Below are positions 51,589 through 60,319 of a DNA stretch of 64,000 nt, one piece after another (the stretch's first letter is position 1; every line of letters begins with the position of its first letter). The translations under genes were made by a program, and so were the position numbers. The DNA comes from G963662655 sp963666875. Lineage in GTDB: Bacteria > Cloacimonadota > Cloacimonadia > Cloacimonadales > JAIOQZ01. Under the pieces are notes generated by a model, which had not been told where the DNA came from, did no database searches, and was given only the letters and a program-made list of their open reading frames with translations. Location of the stretch: NCBI GenBank assembly GCA_963666875.2, contig CAXXPU010000006.1, positions 248,001 to 312,000 of the forward strand, written 5' to 3'.

Positions 51589-52884
51589 TTATTTCAGGAA
51601 CTCGCCGATGTATTCGTATTCGGGTTCCAGTTTACCTTGATGGATGATGATCGACTTCTTGATCGGGTAAGGCAGGTTCGACTGCTCGATGGGCTTACTC
51701 CAGTCGTTGTCCAGCATCGCCTTCATGAAAGGAATCAGCGCTCGCGTGAAACCGTCGGATGCCTCCATCGAGAATTCACACGGAAGGTTGTCAACCGCGC
51801 AGATGGTCACGCCGTCGCCCATGTATCCGTCTTCGAACTTGTCTTCGACAGCGTTGTAGGTATATACTGGGTTGTCCGGGTAGGTGGCTTTCACGGTGGC
51901 TTCGATGGAGCCCTCGATGTCGCAGGTGATGTCGCCGATGGCAATCATCCTGCCGCCGTCTTTCTGGATCTCGGCGATGTCGGACTTGGTGAGGAATACC
52001 GGATAGCCCGGCGCCCAGTAGATGGCGTTCATATAGACCGAGCAGTAGGGCAGATACGGTTTCATCTTCGATTTGTATTCGGGACCGTGCTTGAAGTAGT
52101 CCAGCAGATCGAAGGAGCCGTCGTCTTTGCGCTGCACCAGATGTTTTTCCTTGAACACCGCGAGGTAGATGCGGTCGTTCTTGTATTCGGTATCGAGCTT
52201 GCCGAGGTCGTCCGGATCGATCTCTTCGATGGGCATCTTCGAGATGATCTCGCGGCAGCCGGATGCGACGTGACCGTAACCGAGCTGGAAGATCACGAAA
52301 GGACCGAGCTCTTCGGGCAGACCGTTGCGCTGAATCTCTTCGCCCAGCACACGGAGGTGTTCGACCGCGTCGCCGACACGCTCGTATTCGAACGCGCGTT
52401 TGACTTCCGAGAGCGGTGTCTTGAATCCGTAGTGCTCTTCGAGGCGTCTTCCGATTGCCCACAGCGTATCGACCATGCCCGCGTTTCCGGCGTACGTTCC
52501 GAAGAATACCAGTCGGCGATTCTGCTCATCGACGACGCGCTCGTAGTCCAGGATGGAGCACTTCGCGTCCATGAATTCGCGCAGCATGGGCATGTTATAG
52601 GGCTGACCCTTGATGGTGTGGGAAAAGAACATGTGTGGCTTTCCGGGAACCATGTCCGGAATCTTGATCTCTTTCACGCCGATGATGAGGTCACAATCGG
52701 AGAGGTTGTCCGAGATGGTCGCGCCAACGGCTTGGTATTGATTGTTTTTATAGATGCGTAGTTCGGAGGGTTGCACGACAACGCCGTATCCCTGGTCGAT
52801 CAATTCTCTGACCGCATCCGGATTCAGCGGCACACGCGCTTCCCACTGGTTTTTCGTCTCTCTGAGTATTCCAAGTTTTTTCAT
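51589..52884 (-). CDS. Lysine-ketoglutarate reductase-type (saccharopine-forming) dehydrogenase
   Basis: 431 residues of the alanine dehydrogenase/PNT-like fold. KLGILRETKNQWEARVPL at the start, GVKEIKIPDMVPGKPHMFFSHT and DITCDIEGSIE resemble the N-terminal half of animal and plant LKR/SDH. That enzyme condenses lysine and 2-oxoglutarate to saccharopine. The neighbouring saccharopine dehydrogenase gene, encoding the other half, supports this. It lies 105 bases downstream of it, with a stable hairpin between. Confidence 0.8.
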   Translation of the reverse strand: MKKLGILRETKNQWEARVPLNPDAVRELIDQGYGVVVQPSELRIYKNNQYQAVGATISDNLSDCDLIIGVKEIKIPDMVPGKPHMFFSHTIKGQPYNMPMLREFMDAKCSILDYERVVDEQNRRLVFFGTYAGNAGMVDTLWAIGRRLEEHYGFKTPLSEVKRAFEYERVGDAVEHLRVLGEEIQRNGLPEELGPFVIFQLGYGHVASGCREIISKMPIEEIDPDDLGKLDTEYKNDRIYLAVFKEKHLVQRKDDGSFDLLDYFKHGPEYKSKMKPYLPYCSVYMNAIYWAPGYPVFLTKSDIAEIQKDGGRMIAIGDITCDIEGSIEATVKATYPDNPVYTYNAVEDKFEDGYMGDGVTICAVDNLPCEFSMEASDGFTRALIPFMKAMLDNDWSKPIEQSNLPYPIKKSIIIHQGKLEPEYEYIGEFLK

Positions 52885-52927
52885 GCACTGACTCCACTAT
52901 GTTACGAATTTTCACCCCATGGACAAT

Positions 52928-52959
52928 GTGCATCGCATGGCGGAAACCACGCGATGCAC
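52928..52959. other. Intercistronic hairpin
   Basis: GTGCATCGC-ATGG...ACCA...GCGATGCAC: a 9-base perfect stem extended by three more pairs, in the gap between the saccharopine dehydrogenase and LKR genes. Without a T tract it is more likely a stability or processing hairpin than a terminator. Confidence 0.5.
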
Positions 52960-52989
52960 GATGTTTAGAAATTATTGGAGGCGATGCGA

Positions 52990-54312
52990 TCAATCATAAA
53001 ATCGTTCGATCACCTTGATATCGAGATTACCGAGTTCTTCGAGGACCGGCAGATAGACTTCCGGCATCACGGGCATGTGGACGCCCGGTACGAAGAATTT
53101 TCCCTCGAGGATGTAGCGCACGGCGATGGCGGCCGGAAGCGAGACGGTGCGAGACATGGAAGAATCGCCATTCTCGATGCCGGTATCGATCATCGTCGAG
53201 GTGATGCGTTGTTCCTTCTCGCCATACGCCGCCACGAATTCGTGGTGCAGCACCAGCAGGTCGCGCTCGCCCTTGCCGTAGGACATCTTGTCCAGCATCA
53301 GTGCTGTCAGGACATCGACCGCCGAGCCTTCTTCGATCGGCATCGGTGTATCGCCGATGATACCCAGCCATTCGAATTTCTTGAGGATAACACTGTGCTC
53401 CGGAATGCCGTAGCGTTTCACCAGTTCCGCTCTGAGGCAGCCGTCTTTCGCTGCGCCGAGGACTTTCTCCATGACGAATTGCTGAACGGTTCCGCCCAGG
53501 TTCTTGTAGTAATCGTCGTCGTTGAAGAATCCCATCTGCGAGAGGATGTACCATGTGTCGCAGTGGCTGACGTTACGCAGGGTACCACGGTACATGGTGC
53601 GGACGTCCTTGAGGTTGTAGAGGTCGATGTAAGGCAGGGAATCGCGGTTGACATACGCTTCGAACGTTCCGGCTCCCTCGACATCGAGGAACCAGTAGTG
53701 GCTGAAGAGGTTCTTGCCCGGTACTTCAACGACCTTGCCGTCTTTCATGTAGCGCGCGTTGTTACCCGCAGCCTTCAGAACGCCTTTGGGCGCCCAGCTA
53801 AACTTGTATCCCCAGGGATTGGTGTTGGCTTCGTGTGCTGGAAGCCCACCGCAGTAGGACATGAAGGATACGATCTTGCCGCCCTTGTCTTCCACTTCGT
53901 GGAATATCTTCATCGCGGACATGTGATCGATTCCGGGATCGACGCCTATCTCGTTCAGAATCATGATTCCCGCGTCTTTTGCCGCCTGATCGAGCGCTCG
54001 CATCTGAGGGCTGATGTACGACGTCGTTACCATGTTGGTCTTCAGTTCGATACACATTTTCGCAACTTCCACGTGCAGGGTCGCAGGCAGAAGACTAACC
54101 ACCAGATCACTTTCCTTTACCAGTTCAGCCATCTTGTCCATGTCGTTCGCAACGAATTGGATCGCAGTTGCCTTCGCGTGAGGTGCTGCCAGTTTTTCCG
54201 CCTTGGCAAGGGTTCTGCTGGCGATTACGATCTCAAATCCGTGCTTCGCAAGGTAATCCACCATCGGCTTGACGACCAGTCCCGCGCCAAAAATGGTTAC
54301 TTTCTTTGCCAT
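52990..54312 (-). CDS. Saccharopine dehydrogenase (glutamate- and aminoadipate-semialdehyde-forming type)
   Basis: 440 residues, first gene of the operon. Rossmann start VTIFGAGLVVKPMVDYL; SDLVVSLLPATLHVEVA; DPGIDHMSAMKIFHEVEDKGG; and a C-terminal domain with GTLRNVSHCDTW. It matches the saccharopine dehydrogenase half of LKR/SDH, which oxidises saccharopine to glutamate and aminoadipate semialdehyde. GGAGG lies 8 bases before the ATG. Upstream a TTGACA lies without a good -10. Confidence 0.85.
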   Translation of the reverse strand: MAKKVTIFGAGLVVKPMVDYLAKHGFEIVIASRTLAKAEKLAAPHAKATAIQFVANDMDKMAELVKESDLVVSLLPATLHVEVAKMCIELKTNMVTTSYISPQMRALDQAAKDAGIMILNEIGVDPGIDHMSAMKIFHEVEDKGGKIVSFMSYCGGLPAHEANTNPWGYKFSWAPKGVLKAAGNNARYMKDGKVVEVPGKNLFSHYWFLDVEGAGTFEAYVNRDSLPYIDLYNLKDVRTMYRGTLRNVSHCDTWYILSQMGFFNDDDYYKNLGGTVQQFVMEKVLGAAKDGCLRAELVKRYGIPEHSVILKKFEWLGIIGDTPMPIEEGSAVDVLTALMLDKMSYGKGERDLLVLHHEFVAAYGEKEQRITSTMIDTGIENGDSSMSRTVSLPAAIAVRYILEGKFFVPGVHMPVMPEVYLPVLEELGNLDIKVIERFYD

Positions 54313-54468
54313 TTATATCCTCCATTCCGGGTAAATTTAGTTGCACAGTTTGTCGTCCGCTTTTTACGTGTCAACCATAATCGCGAAAAAAGCGGATTTT
54401 ATCGATTGTAAAAGACCGATTTCTTATATGTTATGTTTGGAATGGGCAAGATTCGGAGGGGAAATCCT

Positions 54469-55509
54469 TCAATTTTTCCTGGGTGTCTTCAGTCCTGTCT
54501 CAAGCTTGTTGCGTACCTCGCGTTTGACTCTCGCTGCCAGTATGTCGTCGTGCTCTTTGAGAAATCTCTCCACTTCCGCGCGGTCGTATTTGATCATCTT
54601 TCTGAGAACCCACGACAGCGCTTTTACGATCATATCCTCGTGGTCACCCACCATCATTTTACTGAAGCGAAGCATCCGCTTCACGTCGCCTTTCAGATAG
54701 ATTGTGGCGACCAGCGCCGTGCGACGCAGCCAGACGTCATCCGACTTCGCCCAGTTCAGCAGCATCGAATCGGGAATGCGCCTATTCTTCCAGGCGGGGC
54801 CGACAATGTATTGCGCGAAGGTGTCGGTATCGGCCCAACTGCTCATCCCCTTTCCCAGCCGTTCCACCTGTCCCGGCTCGATAGCCTTCATCGCTTCCTT
54901 GTGATGGTGGACCAGCTCGTAGGAGAAGATTCTCAGATCGTATTCGAACAGCAGGATCGCGCCCAGGCTCAGCATCTTTTCCGCAGGGGCGTTCTTCCAT
55001 ATCTTCGTGTAATATTTACGGATTTCGCGGATGCTCTTTGTATAACCGTCGCTGAGTAGCTCCAGATGGCGGGCGATCGTCCTGGCTTGTACTTTGGGTT
55101 CGAATACCGGTTCCATCTGTTTCAATCCAAAGCTTTCTCGAGCTTCATAGGTGTCGTAATGCAGATGCCAGTTCTTGATTTGATTGTCAACGACCTCCGA
55201 GTACCAGAGCAGCGTATCTCTGTATTCTCGCGATACCGGTATTTCCACGTGCGATCCACATGTTCTACCGATGACAATCACTTTGTTTTCATGCTGATAC
55301 AATTCGGATACGCAGATCCTGTATTCGGGCCAGTGAGAGAAATAGAACTGCCACCAGCGCACAAGTGTCTTATGGTCGTAGATTTCTTCTTTGTCGAGAT
55401 CGATGAAAAGATGGTCTTCCGTCATTATACCGGTGACTTTGTCGAGGTCGTTCCGGTTGATGGCATCAATAAAATCAAGCGTGATCTGAACCGGTTTTGT
55501 CAATATCAT
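54469..55509 (-). CDS. SnoaL-like domain fused to an AlkD-type HEAT-repeat protein
   Basis: 346 residues. The first ~110 (TKPVQITLDFIDAINRNDLDKV, then EDHLFIDL) look like a SnoaL/NTF2-like small cone. Residues ~140-346 (FAQYIVGPAWKN, LLNWAKSDDVWLRRTALVATIYLKG, ALSWVLRKMIKYDR) match AlkD-type DNA alkylation repair HEAT repeats, including the WxRRTALV pattern. ATG 55509 has GAGGA upstream. The fusion is unusual: the NTF2-like part may sense or bind a small ligand or partner. It is co-directional with the operon at 54312 but 156 bases away. Confidence 0.75.
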   Translation of the reverse strand: MILTKPVQITLDFIDAINRNDLDKVTGIMTEDHLFIDLDKEEIYDHKTLVRWWQFYFSHWPEYRICVSELYQHENKVIVIGRTCGSHVEIPVSREYRDTLLWYSEVVDNQIKNWHLHYDTYEARESFGLKQMEPVFEPKVQARTIARHLELLSDGYTKSIREIRKYYTKIWKNAPAEKMLSLGAILLFEYDLRIFSYELVHHHKEAMKAIEPGQVERLGKGMSSWADTDTFAQYIVGPAWKNRRIPDSMLLNWAKSDDVWLRRTALVATIYLKGDVKRMLRFSKMMVGDHEDMIVKALSWVLRKMIKYDRAEVERFLKEHDDILAARVKREVRNKLETGLKTPRKN

Positions 55510-55712
55510 CACATATCCTCACGGTTGTTTGGTGATGAGCGTCGATAATTATTTCCATTATCGGGATTTGTGAAGAAATCGTCAAGGGAAAGATTGTTAT
55601 ATGCGTTTCACCGGTCACAATTAATTCCTTGCCAACATTGCGCATGCCTGCCAAATTTGCTTGGGGAATATCGCTCCGAACGATAAATATTTACGGAACA
55701 TGGAGGTAGCGG

Positions 55713-58604
55713 ATGCTGCGAAAACTGCTTTCCCTGCTACTGGTGATCATTTTCACCGCTGTTTTATATGCCCGTCCTGCGTACGATATGGATCAGTATC
55801 GTCACGTCCTGGATGATATACATTCCCGTGCCGATTCGGCGCACGGATTCGATGTCCTTTCCTACGATATCACCATCGACATCGACCAGCAGGAAGAGTA
55901 CATCGAGGGGATCGTGATCGCGACCATCGACGCGGAGGAGAATCTCGACCAGATCACGTTCGAGCTGGAAGAGCTGACCGTCGATGAAATCCTGGTCAAC
56001 GGCGAGAGTACGACATTTACCCACGAAGACGGCGAAATCGAGATTGCGCTGAGCGATATCGAGTCCGGCGACGAATTCGTCGTGCAGATCAGCTATTATG
56101 GCTATCCGCAGTTGAGTAACGATGTCTATCACATCGGGATGATCTTCAGCAACGCCTACGTATTCACCCTGTCCGATCCCAGCGGTGTTCGCTGGTGGAT
56201 GCCTGCCTACGACCATCCGTGGGAAAAGGCGGAATACGATTTCCACATCACCATCCGCGACGACTGGACCGTTGCCTGCAACGGGCTGCGCACCGGCATC
56301 GACGACAACGGAAATGGAACCAGAACCCACCACTGGGACGGCTCATCTCCCATGGCGGGACACCTCGCCTGCATCACCGCGGCGAACTTCCTCGAACTCG
56401 AGGACAACTACGACGATCTGCCCATCCTCAACTTCGCGACCTCGTCCTACTACGACGAAGCGCAGGAAGATTTCTCGAACCTGCCCTACATGATCGAGGT
56501 CTATGAAGATGTCTATGGCGAATACCCTTTCGAGAAATACGGCAACACAATCGTCCCCATGCAGACCTTCGGCGCCATGGAACACCAGACCATGACTACC
56601 ATGGGCAGCAGCTATATCGACGGCAACCATGGCGGCGAGATCACCATCGCGCACGAGCTTTCCCACCAGTGGTTCGGCAACTGCGTTACGCCGCTGACTT
56701 TCGATCACGTCTGGCTGTCCGAAGGATTCGCCGTTCTATCGGAAGCGATCTACATGGAGCACTGGCAGGGATTCGACGCCATGGTCAATTACGTCGATAC
56801 CGCGATCCACGCGTATTACATCAACTGGGCGAATTCCAACGGTACGCGCACAATCTACGCACCGCCCTACAACGAGACATTCTCGCCACCCGTCTATGAA
56901 AAAGCCGCTTCCGTACTGCACATGCTGCGATTGATCCTGGGCGACGAAGACTTCTTCAACGCGGTGCAGACCTATTTCCAGACCTACCATGACGGCTGGG
57001 CGGTCACCGATGAACTCCGTGCCATCATGGAGAACGTATCCGGGCTCGACCTCGAACAATTTTTCGAACAGTGGATCTATTCTCCCGGACTGCCAACGAC
57101 CGAATACGCGCTCTTCTTCGCCGGGATCGGTTCGTACAGCCCGCAGATGCTCTCGATGGTGAAGACAAACTCGAACACCGACACCGATTTCTATATCCAG
57201 ATCCCGATCCACGTCCAATGGGAAGAGCATTACGACTCGCTGCTCGTCGCCGGCAATCCCGATTCGCCAGCGGAACAGATCAGCGATCTGACCGGCATCG
57301 GCGATTTCGAAGCACAGATCGACCCGCATCACTGGGTGATCTCGCGCGGTAACGTCGAGCACACGATGACTCTGATCGACGCCTGCGCCACCGACGGCGA
57401 GGTGATCGTTTATTGGCAGCCATTCTGGGAAGAAGCAGAAGTCGAAGGATACAACATCTACCGCTCCGATTTACCCGATCAGGATTTCGAACAGATCAAC
57501 GATGAGTTAGTCACAGGTGTGACCTTCGGCGATGAAGATGTCGTCAACGGGCAGACCTACTACTACTACGTCACCGCCGTGAAGAACGGCTTCGAATCGC
57601 TTCCCTCCGAATCGATGGAAGCCACGCCGATCGACTTCCCCATGGATCAGGGCGTGCTGGTGGTCGATGAAACGCGCAACGGCGCCGGAACACCCGGCAA
57701 CCCGGACGACTATCAGGTCGATAGCTTCTACAGCGCGGTGATAAACAACGTCTTCGCAACCCACGACCTCGACTCCGACGGCGATCTTCAGATTGTCGAA
57801 ATGCGAAACTACTCGACCATTATCTGGCACGACGATGACGCTACCCAGCAAAATATCGGCGACTACGAAGGCGTCCTGATCAGCTACCTGCTCGCAGGCG
57901 GAAATCTGGTCGTCAGCGGCTATAAAACCGCGACCGAACTCTCCGAATCGTTCCGCACCAACTTCCTCAACTCGGAGGAAATCATCTATTCATCGACCGC
58001 CGAGTTCTCACGGGCAGCCTCCGACAGCTACCCTTCGCTGGATGTCGATCCGGACAAGGTGTTGCCGGTCTGGAACGGTATGCTGCCTTACGTGGTGACC
58101 TTCGATAACCAGGACGAGGCAATCTACAGCTTCCACAGCAATATCGCGAGCGATCTGGAAGGATTGCCCTGCGCGCTTCGTACCCAACCGGACGGAATCC
58201 TCTATTTCCTCGGATTCCCGCTCTACTGCATGCAGGAAGAACAGGCAGAGCAGCTCTTCGACCAGATCCTGACCGATCTCGGCGAAACGGTGAGTATCGA
58301 TCAGGATCTGGAGCAAGAAAAGCCATCAATACAGCTATCGGTGTTTCCCAATCCGGCCCAGGCGACCGATGGGCTCTCCATCAGCTTCTCGCTGCCCAAC
58401 CAGGAGAATATCGAAGCCTCCATCTACAATATCCGCGGACAATTGGTTGCCAAGATATCGCAAGGTGTGTTCGATCAGGGCATCCACAATCTGTTCTGGG
58501 ACGGCATGGACGATCAGGGCCGGCTGGTGTCGAGCGGCGTGTATTTCCTGCGACTCGAGACGCCCAGTCAGCGCATGACTCGTAAGGTGCTGATCCTCCG
58601 CTAA
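55713..58604 (+). CDS. Secreted M1-family metallopeptidase with C-terminal sorting domain
   Basis: 963 residues. Signal peptide (MLRKLLSLLLVIIFTAVLYA), M1 N-terminal beta domain, then the zinc site IAHELSHQWFG with the third ligand in WLSEGFA 18 residues on. The GAMEN motif is TFGAMEHQTM. A fibronectin-like segment, a Gln/Asp-rich region and a C-terminal sorting domain (SVFPNPAQATDGLSISFSL, IYNIRGQLVAKI, DDQGRLVSSGVYFLRL) follow. It should cleave peptides outside the cell or at the surface. The next gene starts 1 base after its stop. Confidence 0.9.
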   Translation: MLRKLLSLLLVIIFTAVLYARPAYDMDQYRHVLDDIHSRADSAHGFDVLSYDITIDIDQQEEYIEGIVIATIDAEENLDQITFELEELTVDEILVNGESTTFTHEDGEIEIALSDIESGDEFVVQISYYGYPQLSNDVYHIGMIFSNAYVFTLSDPSGVRWWMPAYDHPWEKAEYDFHITIRDDWTVACNGLRTGIDDNGNGTRTHHWDGSSPMAGHLACITAANFLELEDNYDDLPILNFATSSYYDEAQEDFSNLPYMIEVYEDVYGEYPFEKYGNTIVPMQTFGAMEHQTMTTMGSSYIDGNHGGEITIAHELSHQWFGNCVTPLTFDHVWLSEGFAVLSEAIYMEHWQGFDAMVNYVDTAIHAYYINWANSNGTRTIYAPPYNETFSPPVYEKAASVLHMLRLILGDEDFFNAVQTYFQTYHDGWAVTDELRAIMENVSGLDLEQFFEQWIYSPGLPTTEYALFFAGIGSYSPQMLSMVKTNSNTDTDFYIQIPIHVQWEEHYDSLLVAGNPDSPAEQISDLTGIGDFEAQIDPHHWVISRGNVEHTMTLIDACATDGEVIVYWQPFWEEAEVEGYNIYRSDLPDQDFEQINDELVTGVTFGDEDVVNGQTYYYYVTAVKNGFESLPSESMEATPIDFPMDQGVLVVDETRNGAGTPGNPDDYQVDSFYSAVINNVFATHDLDSDGDLQIVEMRNYSTIIWHDDDATQQNIGDYEGVLISYLLAGGNLVVSGYKTATELSESFRTNFLNSEEIIYSSTAEFSRAASDSYPSLDVDPDKVLPVWNGMLPYVVTFDNQDEAIYSFHSNIASDLEGLPCALRTQPDGILYFLGFPLYCMQEEQAEQLFDQILTDLGETVSIDQDLEQEKPSIQLSVFPNPAQATDGLSISFSLPNQENIEASIYNIRGQLVAKISQGVFDQGIHNLFWDGMDDQGRLVSSGVYFLRLETPSQRMTRKVLILR

Positions 58605-58605
58605 A

Positions 58606-59256
58606 ATGCGCCCAGCCATCGTCTTGACTCTGCTGTCGATCGTGCTGTCGATAACAGGAATGGAGCTGGTGGGAGAAGAGATGCTCGATCTGGAACGGCA
58701 GGGATTGAAGGAGTATTATCCGGTATCGTCCCGTGATTCGATCGAGGTCTTGTATCGAACGTCCGTTGAACAACTCAGCAAGCTGTACCGTGGGTCGCTA
58801 CCCGATTTCTTTCGTGATTTCTGCGATGTGCTGGGTCCTCGATACGCCACGAAGCGACGCGCCGATCTCCTCTCTCGCGATCTGGTCGAAAGCCGGTACG
58901 ATTGCAGCACGCTATCCACGATGCTTCTCGACGCCTATTTCATGGCATCCGGGAAGTTGCTGGACTTCGCGGTGACCGAGCATCATGTGTTCCTCACCGA
59001 CGGCGATTTCGACTACGATCCCATGCGGAAAGAGATTCGACCGGTTTCCGGGCGTGACGAAACCGTTCAGGTGGGGGTCGATCCGTCGAGCCTGACCTGC
59101 CGCACCATCGGCCTCGTCTATCGTGCAATGGCGAACGATACCGACGATCCGCAACTGCGGGATGAATTCCTGACCGCGGCGCAAAGCTGGTTCGAGGCGG
59201 GATTGAACTATGACGTACCCGATTTCATGATTCAAGCCGAACAGGCAAGGGAGTGA
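58606..59256 (+). CDS. Exported transglutaminase-like (cysteine protease fold) protein
   Basis: 216 residues with a signal peptide (VLTLLSIVLSITG). A Cys in SRYDCSTLSTMLLDAYFMASG, a His in VTEHHVFL and an Asp soon after (DFDYDP) have the order of a transglutaminase-like catalytic triad. No clear family name. It is translationally linked to the M1 peptidase (1-base gap) and the TAXI protein (2-base gap), so the three probably serve one extracellular process. Confidence 0.65.
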   Translation: MRPAIVLTLLSIVLSITGMELVGEEMLDLERQGLKEYYPVSSRDSIEVLYRTSVEQLSKLYRGSLPDFFRDFCDVLGPRYATKRRADLLSRDLVESRYDCSTLSTMLLDAYFMASGKLLDFAVTEHHVFLTDGDFDYDPMRKEIRPVSGRDETVQVGVDPSSLTCRTIGLVYRAMANDTDDPQLRDEFLTAAQSWFEAGLNYDVPDFMIQAEQARE

Positions 59257-59258
59257 AC

Positions 59259-60206
59259 ATGCGTAAGTTATTCACAGGTTTCCTGATTTTCGCGATTCCG
59301 TTTCTGCTGACGTGCCAGACGTTCAAGCTGGGCACCGGAAGCGAGACCGGCGTCTATTACCAGGTCGGAAAGGGATTGTCGTCTTCGGTTGTCGAGCCGG
59401 TCGTCAGCGAAGGTTCGGTGGAGAACATCAACAAGACCTTACAGGGTGAATTCGGCTTCGGGATCGCTCAGTCGGACAGGCAGTATCAGGCATTCTTCGG
59501 ACTCGAGGACTGGCAGGACGCCGGCTGTCAGCCGAAACTCCGTTCGATTTGCTCGCTCTATCCGGAGACTATCACGCTGATGGCGTCGGAAAACAGCGGT
59601 ATCACGTCTGTCTATGACCTGAAAAACAAGCGGATCAATCTCGGCGAGAAGGGATCCGGGCAGCACCAGAACGCGCGCGATGTCTTGACTATCGTCGGGT
59701 GCGAACTAACCGATATCCAGCCGTATTACCTCAGTCCGCAATCGGCAGCCAAAGCGCTTCAAGATGGTGAGATCGACGCTTTCTTCTACACCATCGGTCA
59801 TCCCAACCAACTGGTGAAACAGCTATGCGAAAATGGCGCTAAGATTCGCTTTATTCCCATCGTGGGCTACGATGCCGAAAAGCTGCTGATGGACTATCCC
59901 TACTACTCGAATGCAAGCATCCCGAAAGAACTCTATCCCGAGTCGCTGAATGAAGGGGACGTCGAGAGTATCGGTGTTCGTGCGACGATTGTCACGTCCG
60001 TGGATACGCCGAATGACGCCGTCAGGAAATTCACGGCGGATATCTTTGAAAACTTCGAGAAATTCAGTTCTATCCATCCTGTGCTGAAGAACTTGAAGAA
60101 AACGGATATGTTTCAGTCTCTGTCCGCCCCGATCCATCCGGGCGCGATCGAGTATTATCGCAAATGCGGTTTGATCGATTCGATTTCGGTTCATTTGATA
60201 CAATAA
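59259..60206 (+). CDS. TAXI-family TRAP-type solute-binding protein
   Basis: 315 residues. Signal peptide (MRKLFTGFLIFAIPFLLTC), then the family's LGTGSETGVYYQVGKGL, FGIAQSDRQYQAF and DLKNKRINLGEKGSG. TAXI proteins bind small solutes such as carboxylates or amino acids for tripartite transporters, but no TRAP membrane subunit lies in the window. ATG 59259 with AGGGAG is preferred over GTG 59253. Close coupling to two secreted hydrolases suggests uptake or sensing of their products. Confidence 0.8.
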   Translation: MRKLFTGFLIFAIPFLLTCQTFKLGTGSETGVYYQVGKGLSSSVVEPVVSEGSVENINKTLQGEFGFGIAQSDRQYQAFFGLEDWQDAGCQPKLRSICSLYPETITLMASENSGITSVYDLKNKRINLGEKGSGQHQNARDVLTIVGCELTDIQPYYLSPQSAAKALQDGEIDAFFYTIGHPNQLVKQLCENGAKIRFIPIVGYDAEKLLMDYPYYSNASIPKELYPESLNEGDVESIGVRATIVTSVDTPNDAVRKFTADIFENFEKFSSIHPVLKNLKKTDMFQSLSAPIHPGAIEYYRKCGLIDSISVHLIQ

Positions 60207-60210
60207 AAGA

Positions 60211-60310
60211 TAACCCCCTTTATTTCCCCTACTAAGGTGGTGAGAAAGCGGACAAGCTATGAATCCGATCATTTCCTCACCCCCTGAGAAGGGGAGAAAA
60301 AGGGGGGGTA
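60211..60310. repeat. C-rich double-hairpin repeat, related to 26834-26931
   Basis: AACCCCCTT...CCCCTACTAAGGTGG and CCCCCTGAGAAGGGG...AGGGGGGG around a linker with ATGAATCCGATCATTTCCTCAC, similar to the linker at 26870. It lies between convergent genes and may also terminate them. Confidence 0.65.
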
Positions 60311-60319
60311 TTCTATACG

